A stretch of DNA of 38,444 nt from positions 27,475 through 65,918 of the forward strand of contig JAEOSZ010000099.1 of the NCBI GenBank assembly GCA_016840095.1. The letters run 5' to 3'. Both the position numbers and the translations under genes were made by a program. Numbering within the stretch: the first letter of the stretch is position 1; each line of letters opens with the position of its first letter. A model generated the notes under the pieces. It saw only the letters and a list, made by a program, of their open reading frames with translations. It searched no databases and had not been told where the DNA came from. Positions 33,274 through 38,444 of this stretch are shown in pieces. Origin of the DNA: Candidatus Heimdallarchaeota archaeon. Lineage in GTDB: Archaea; Asgardarchaeota; Heimdallarchaeia; Heimdallarchaeales; Heimdallarchaeaceae.

Positions 33274-33572
33274 TAAGTATTTTGTTTTAGTGTTTTTTCA
33301 GACTTTTAGGAATATCTTACTTCATTAATATTATCAGTAAAATCATATATTAACCCAAAAACCTAACTTTGAAATGATATCTTTTTATACGATGGTGACG
33401 CTTTTCCCTCTCAAAGTCTGAAGATATGAATTTTAGAGGTTCTAATTTTCTCGAAGCCAATGGCCATTTTGCAAGTATTTATATCGCAAAAAGTTTTTGA
33501 ATAATGTAGGAGTATAGAGTCATTAGGGTAACCATCGGTACTCTTGATGCTTTATAATCACGAGGAAAGAAG

Positions 33573-36500
33573 ATGTCAGAAAGTAAAGACTCGGCACAGA
33601 GTGTTAGAAAATTAAAAGAGGGAGTCAAACTAAAAACAAAACCTGCTGTCGTTCCTAAGTATAGAAAAATTAAGTCAGGAAGGACTAAATTACCTATGGC
33701 AGCTATGATGCCTAAAGGTATAACAGTGTGGAACATTATTTTTTCTACTCTGTTTCTTGGTCTTTTAGTTACAACAATTGTTAATTCTTATTTCATAGAA
33801 TTTCTCTCAATTCCATTGCCAGATCTGTTTCTGAAGTATCTCATTCCTGTAGCTCTAATTATAGAAGTCTTTTTAGTTTTGATTGCTTTTGAAGCAAAAG
33901 CAATTTCTTTTCCAAAAATACACACAAGACATAGTGTGAAAAGAATAATGGTTGTAGGATTTATTATAGGATCATTATTAGTATCATTCTTTACTCCTTA
34001 TTTTAATTTAATTGGAAAATATCGTGATTTACCTCCTGGAGAAATAACTCCTATGAATACAAATCCATCATGGTTTAATTCAATATTTACAGGAGATGCT
34101 CCATTTTACATTGATGGTATTTTAGATCTTTTAGATAATATGGATCTAGACCCTGATCTTGATATTGATGTTATAGCACATGTGAACGCAAATAATGGTA
34201 CATTAGGTGATTATCTTTACAGATGGGATATACGGGAATATTATCAAGCAAGTTCATGGGATTTTATTGAAACGAGTGGGGACACTAGATTTGATGTTCC
34301 TTCCGCATATTATAACCCAGATAACCAGATAGATAAACCAGGAGATTATCATGAATTAGATATTACTCAACTAGTATATAGTGTCCAAACAGCTCTTCTT
34401 ACTCAATTGATATCTCCATGGAGTAATAATTACAATAAACCATTTTTGACCAATGATTTGAACTGGACTGATAATCTCTATAATGAAAATGGGACTGCTG
34501 CTGTAGATGGAACAGTCAGTGTAAAACATAATCTCAATAATATGTTATCACTAAAAGCTACAACCAATCAAATAGGTTTTTTTGGTAATTTTAGCTACCA
34601 AACTCACTTTGTTAGTGATGATAATATATCAGCTATAATAGCTGACTCAATTGATTATAACAACCCAGCACTTTATTCTAGCTGGTTTAATTCAACATAT
34701 GCACGATTCCTCCAGAAACCCTTAAATTACAAAACAATTTCTCCTGGTGTTGCTGCATATGCTGCAGCTGCTTCTGCTTATGGAAAAACAAATGGCCATT
34801 CAACATATCAACAGACTACATATATTTTAGAGAAAATCGTATCAGATTTTGGTTTACCTACTGCTGATGGTGGTGATAATAATGGACAAGATAGAGCTCA
34901 GCTTCTTATTGATGGCTTAGATTCTTCAGCTTCTGCTTATATTGCACTAGCAATTATGACCTTAAGATTAAATAATATACCCTGTCGTCCAGTGATAGGT
35001 TTTGCTTTAGGAGATGGAAGTGCAACAAGCAGAACTCTCTCTTTGAGTGAAAATCTATATGCTTGGGTAGAAGCTCTTGTACCAGTAGACAATGGTGCAG
35101 GTGGAATAGCATATAAATGGGGCCAGTATCAAATGGGTCCCTATATTGATGAAGATACAAGCACATTACACTATTGTGAAAATACGTTGTATTCCTCATT
35201 CGATATAGACATAGCAATGTTTGGTGAACCGCTTTTATATCTCCCAGTTATTCAGCAAGATTTAGGTGGTGGTCAATATGTGTATATCAATGATTATGGT
35301 AGAAATTACACTCTAAGAGCAACAGTATCAGATGACACAGGTTTAGTAGAAGGTGCAACGGTTAACTATGCAACGGTAACGGCAGGTCAACTTCAAACAT
35401 ATCAAACTAATCCTGCTGCATTATTGGCCGTAGCAAACAATATAGGAACGGCAATAACGGATGTTTCAGGGGTTGCAGAACTGTATTCGGTATGGAATCC
35501 TCTTGTGTATGATATTTACAATCCAAGTAACCCATTAGGAACAGCTTACGTGTTGTTGGCGTATGTAACCTTACTTTCAACAAATTACACAGGTTTTATT
35601 ATCGTACCAACGGGATATCTTACAGGTGTAAGTATTAATGCTACACAAGAAACTATTCCAAATCCAAGTCCACCTCCTGTAGGTGTATTTGATTTATTCT
35701 TAGTGCAAAGAGGAGTTCAATATCAGATTTCAACTGAATTATTTGAAGACGAAAATCTTACAATTCCTCTTGAAGGTCGTTTAGTTACCTATTACATTTT
35801 GGATGAAAATGAGAAAAATGATCTGCTATTAGGAACATTGGATCCAGCAACTCTAAGAGTCTTAGGACAGGAATTAACTGATTCCAATGGTAATACAACC
35901 ATTAATACGATGCAAGGATCAACAAGCATCTTCTCAACATTAACTCCTCAAGTGACTCCTGGTGCAGTCTACTACATCGCTGCAATATTCGGTCAGAATT
36001 ACACTTTTACGATTATACTTTATTTTGATGGAAAATACTCAACTGTAGATTCCAGTGACTATTTCCACAATAAGGGAACTGATGGGGAATTCTTTACTCC
36101 AGATGTAGATATTTATCTATACCAAGAACCTCCAGGTGGATTACCAAGTCCAATGATTGGTGAAGATGTTGAAGTATGGTTAGTAAAACAATCAATATAT
36201 GATGCAGCAGATACAACAGATTCAACTACTTTGAGAGCTGATTTAGTAGCTGCTAGTATTGCAGAACCATATGGGGCAAATATTGTTGCTACTGGTACAA
36301 CTGATGTAAATGGTTTCTATAATACAACCCTCAATGTGAATGTAACGCAATATGGTCCAAGTTTCTATAGACTTGTAGTGTTATATTTAGACACGTGGAA
36401 TATTTCATCACAAATAACGATTACTTTCCCACCGGCATATATGAGCTATTCAATGGTGATAACTGAATCTTCAGAACCCACTCAAATTCTCTTAATTTAT

Positions 36501-36605
36501 AACATTAGAGAGTATATGCCTCATGTGGCTGAACTTAGAAATACTGAACATTTTGCTGACAAAAACTGTTTAGTACTATTACCTTCTAAGGATGTGAAAT
36601 ACTAA
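33573..36605 (+). CDS. Membrane-anchored transglutaminase-like protein lacking the catalytic triad (1010 aa)
   Basis: Three transmembrane helices (about residues 50-72, 88-108, 124-142) anchor a large external part. Residues 405-530 read as a transglutaminase core: TTYILEKIVSDFGLPTADGG, then LDSSASAYIALAIMTLRLNN, IPCRPVIGFALG and ENLYAWVEAL. Aligned to the usual G-x-C...LR..GIP.R.V.G...HAW.E, the Cys is Ala453 (or a neighbouring Ser), the His is Tyr496 and the Asp is about Gln520, so it should be inactive. After about 570 come two or three beta-sandwich (Ig/carboxypeptidase-regulatory-like) units, each starting with YTLRATVSDDTG-like strands. GAGGAAAG precedes the ATG. TgpA-like membrane transglutaminases normally accompany MoxR and DUF58. 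One base separates it from the next gene. Confidence 0.78.
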   Translation: MSESKDSAQSVRKLKEGVKLKTKPAVVPKYRKIKSGRTKLPMAAMMPKGITVWNIIFSTLFLGLLVTTIVNSYFIEFLSIPLPDLFLKYLIPVALIIEVFLVLIAFEAKAISFPKIHTRHSVKRIMVVGFIIGSLLVSFFTPYFNLIGKYRDLPPGEITPMNTNPSWFNSIFTGDAPFYIDGILDLLDNMDLDPDLDIDVIAHVNANNGTLGDYLYRWDIREYYQASSWDFIETSGDTRFDVPSAYYNPDNQIDKPGDYHELDITQLVYSVQTALLTQLISPWSNNYNKPFLTNDLNWTDNLYNENGTAAVDGTVSVKHNLNNMLSLKATTNQIGFFGNFSYQTHFVSDDNISAIIADSIDYNNPALYSSWFNSTYARFLQKPLNYKTISPGVAAYAAAASAYGKTNGHSTYQQTTYILEKIVSDFGLPTADGGDNNGQDRAQLLIDGLDSSASAYIALAIMTLRLNNIPCRPVIGFALGDGSATSRTLSLSENLYAWVEALVPVDNGAGGIAYKWGQYQMGPYIDEDTSTLHYCENTLYSSFDIDIAMFGEPLLYLPVIQQDLGGGQYVYINDYGRNYTLRATVSDDTGLVEGATVNYATVTAGQLQTYQTNPAALLAVANNIGTAITDVSGVAELYSVWNPLVYDIYNPSNPLGTAYVLLAYVTLLSTNYTGFIIVPTGYLTGVSINATQETIPNPSPPPVGVFDLFLVQRGVQYQISTELFEDENLTIPLEGRLVTYYILDENEKNDLLLGTLDPATLRVLGQELTDSNGNTTINTMQGSTSIFSTLTPQVTPGAVYYIAAIFGQNYTFTIILYFDGKYSTVDSSDYFHNKGTDGEFFTPDVDIYLYQEPPGGLPSPMIGEDVEVWLVKQSIYDAADTTDSTTLRADLVAASIAEPYGANIVATGTTDVNGFYNTTLNVNVTQYGPSFYRLVVLYLDTWNISSQITITFPPAYMSYSMVITESSEPTQILLIYNIREYMPHVAELRNTEHFADKNCLVLLPSKDVKY

Positions 36606-36606
36606 T

Positions 36607-38444
36607 ATGAATAAAAAAAGTATCTATCAACTTCTAACTTTAGTTATTCTAGCTTCAATAGCAGGTAGTCTAGTTACACCTGTATATAGTGAGGTAATCA
36701 TAAATCAACAGCTTGAAGAAAATATTTCTTACACATCCAATTCTTCAATTCTTCAATCTGAATTTCAATCTGATTTAGCAAAGAATGAGTTCAAGTTTAA
36801 CTCACCATATACTAGTTCAATAACTCCACCAGAGATGAGAACAAACGAAATCTCTAATAGAGCAATAACCCCTCATGCACAGAAATTAGATGTGAAATTG
36901 AAAAATTCTGATATAGGTACAATGAAAACAATAACGTATCCTAATCCATCAGATCAATTTTTCAGAGGAGACTCTTTTGATGTTACTGGAGTTCTATGGT
37001 CAGGTTTACCTGGTGATTTTTGGGTAGGAGAAACTGTTTATCTTTATTATAACATTACAGAAGCAACATATGAAGCTAGCCCACTGTTTTACCAAGGTAA
37101 TCCAGATTATGAGGTTGGTTCAGCTGTTACTGTAACTGGAGGAGTTTTTACAATTACTTTAGACACCTCTGACTTGGATGTCGATCCATTTTCCAAAGTT
37201 GGAGATATAACCTTACTCACTTGGTATAGAGGTGGTACAAATCCTGAGTGGGCTGAAGGTAGTCCAGGAGATGTAACTGTTGAGTTTTATGGTCAACTTG
37301 AACTTGATATAGATGTTGTAGTTAGTAACCCTAGCAACCCATACTCATTTACAACTCAGGTTCTTTATGATAATGGTACAGTTGTAGATACTGATGGAAC
37401 TAACCTTGACTATGATGTTGATTGGACAACTTACAGTGGTTCCGATGATAGTGGAACAGCTGGTTTTACATCCAATCAGCATATTTATAGTAACACTGCT
37501 CCAGGACCAGGAACTGATACTGTAAGTTATACAGTTGATTATGATATAACTCAATTACCATTTAGTTTCTTTGTAAGGATAGGTTCTGTAACCTTTAATC
37601 CTTCTGAACTTTTGTCTCTAATAGTTGGAGGATTTACTGAAGATTCTGCATTAGTTGATGCATATTATGTTACAGGATCTGGATTAAGTAAATTACCACA
37701 AGAAATTGAGATAGGTGACACTTTCCAGATAGATGCAAACTTGTCCTCAAGTTCAGGTTTAGAAGTTGGAAGTACCATTACTGTAATTTATTATTATGAA
37801 GGTTCAAATCATACATCACCAGTAACATATACAACCAATGCTACTGGAGCAGTGAGAATTACAACTTACTTGGATTCATCTACAAACGTTTCTGATGTGA
37901 CTCAAGGGTTAGTAATCTATCTACAACCAGTACAGGCAGAATTTCCAGGAGCAAGGATGATTGGAGATTCCTTAGATTCTATTTTAACAGTAAACATTAC
38001 AACGGTTCGCATTGCTATAGACAATCCAACAGGAAACTTCTATACAGTAGGTTTACCCATTGATTATACTGTAGAAATTGAGGATGCAAATGCTAATCTG
38101 TGTCCATTTGCAAGGTTTCAAGTTGATTTTACAGGAGAACCTTCAGCTTTCTTCTTCACTGTAGCCAGTGGTGACAGAGATATAACTTCTGCAGTTCCAA
38201 GCTATGTAGTTCAAGCTCAAACTGAATCCATCACAGTTACTGGATTGGATTATGATGGAGGTACTTACAAATATTATGCTCCAACTTCACCAACCAATTT
38301 TGATAATTTCGAAATGTATTATGCACTAACATTAACATTGACTGATAATGATGGAGGAAATGTTTTAGATGGAACTTCAAGGGATGTTTGGAACAGAACA
38401 TTCTGGAATGATTTCGAAACAAATAATGATTATTATGAACTTTC
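36607..38444 (+). CDS. Large secreted beta-sandwich surface protein (right end cut by window)
   Basis: The frame opens with ATG at 36607, one base after the previous stop codon, and stays open to the window edge (612 codons). A signal peptide is visible: two to three Lys then YQLLTLVILASIAGSLVTPV. After it, a Ser/Asn/Thr-rich stretch leads to repeated beta-strand domains of roughly 100-130 residues. These contain D/G/T-rich turns such as FFRGDSFDVTGVLWSGLPGD and IGDTFQIDANLSSSSGLEVG, in the style of bacterial/archaeal Ig-like or CARDB-type adhesin modules. Many N-X-S/T sites are present. It is probably co-transcribed with the transglutaminase-like gene and could be its extracellular partner. 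The C-terminal anchor, if any, is off the window. Confidence 0.8.
   Translation, partial: MNKKSIYQLLTLVILASIAGSLVTPVYSEVIINQQLEENISYTSNSSILQSEFQSDLAKNEFKFNSPYTSSITPPEMRTNEISNRAITPHAQKLDVKLKNSDIGTMKTITYPNPSDQFFRGDSFDVTGVLWSGLPGDFWVGETVYLYYNITEATYEASPLFYQGNPDYEVGSAVTVTGGVFTITLDTSDLDVDPFSKVGDITLLTWYRGGTNPEWAEGSPGDVTVEFYGQLELDIDVVVSNPSNPYSFTTQVLYDNGTVVDTDGTNLDYDVDWTTYSGSDDSGTAGFTSNQHIYSNTAPGPGTDTVSYTVDYDITQLPFSFFVRIGSVTFNPSELLSLIVGGFTEDSALVDAYYVTGSGLSKLPQEIEIGDTFQIDANLSSSSGLEVGSTITVIYYYEGSNHTSPVTYTTNATGAVRITTYLDSSTNVSDVTQGLVIYLQPVQAEFPGARMIGDSLDSILTVNITTVRIAIDNPTGNFYTVGLPIDYTVEIEDANANLCPFARFQVDFTGEPSAFFFTVASGDRDITSAVPSYVVQAQTESITVTGLDYDGGTYKYYAPTSPTNFDNFEMYYALTLTLTDNDGGNVLDGTSRDVWNRTFWNDFETNNDYYEL

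Larger units (their letters stand above)
33121..33572. other. 452-base AT-rich spacer between divergent genes, with hairpins
   Basis: No supported gene. It should hold the promoters of both thyX (minus) and the transglutaminase-like gene (plus). Seen: GAATGT-ATG-ACATTC at 33190-33204, a perfect 8-bp inverted repeat at 33248-33273, a T-rich stretch after it, TATA-like CTTTTTATAC at about 33380-33389 and TATTTATATC at about 33475-33485. GAGGAAAG before the ATG at 33573 is the ribosome site. A plus-strand ORF from 33426 (24 codons) has no support. Confidence 0.5.

Noticed and set aside
33426..33500. 24-codon ORF beginning with ATG in the long spacer
   Set aside because: No ribosome binding site, no recognisable protein features, and it ends in the candidate promoter of the next gene.
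1..38444. CRISPR arrays, insertion sequences, phage or plasmid genes
   Set aside because: No regularly spaced repeats, transposase motifs, integrase or terminal repeats were seen; gene content is chromosomal.

Overview
The window looks like a chromosomal segment of an Asgard-type archaeon. It is AT-rich (roughly one third G+C by eye, not computed). It carries archaeal core genes (Trm5, DUF371, FEN1 with a PCNA-binding tail, Cdc48, archaeal nicotinate phosphoribosyltransferase, PIMT), coenzyme F420 genes (CofE and an FrhB-type protein) and a tRNA-Lys(CUU) with two archaeal-style introns. It also has a set of genes typical of Asgard genomes: a Ras/Rab-like GTPase, an MglA-like GTPase paired with a Roadblock/LC7 protein, and two proteins that read like longin-type domains. 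Many translation starts show GGTGAT/GGAGGTGAT ribosome binding sites. The lineage assignment is inference, because no rRNA gene is present.

Layout. 1-3.7 kb, mostly minus strand: 5' part of nicotinate phosphoribosyltransferase, a 404-residue coiled-coil protein, and DUF371 converging on Trm5. 3.7-8 kb: a two-domain longin-like protein, two tandem membrane-anchored beta-helix surface proteins sharing a promoter motif, the two-intron tRNA-Lys on the minus strand, and a four-helix membrane protein. 8-16 kb: M20 peptidase and SDR; the minus-strand Roadblock/MglA-like GTPase pair; PIMT; FEN1 with a Trm11/TrmG10-like methylase; a minus-strand winged-helix candidate; a small membrane protein with a NapH-like membrane ferredoxin. 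16-24.3 kb: Cdc48; a longin-like protein with its Ras-like GTPase; a four-CBS protein with a possible HPF/RaiA-like tail; FrhB-like and CofE; a TPR protein; a small membrane protein.

The most striking part is 24.4-38.4 kb. Seven tightly packed plus-strand genes (24454-32358) encode a PrsW-type intramembrane protease fused to zinc ribbons, a five-helix membrane protein with a symmetric C-X7-C-X14-C-X7-C motif, a DUF4129 protein, a DUF4350 protein, a MoxR ATPase, a DUF58 protein and a polytopic membrane protein. ThyX follows on the minus strand, then a 452-base spacer with hairpins. After that come a 1010-residue membrane-anchored transglutaminase-like protein that appears to have lost all three catalytic residues and a large secreted beta-sandwich protein running off the right edge. 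Together these look like a MoxR/DUF58/transglutaminase cell-surface system in which the TgpA role is taken by a pseudoenzyme and an intramembrane protease has been added. This is the best candidate for an undescribed system here.

Reading limits: all identifications come from reading motifs by eye. Domain boundaries are approximate, and promoter, terminator and hairpin calls are visual.
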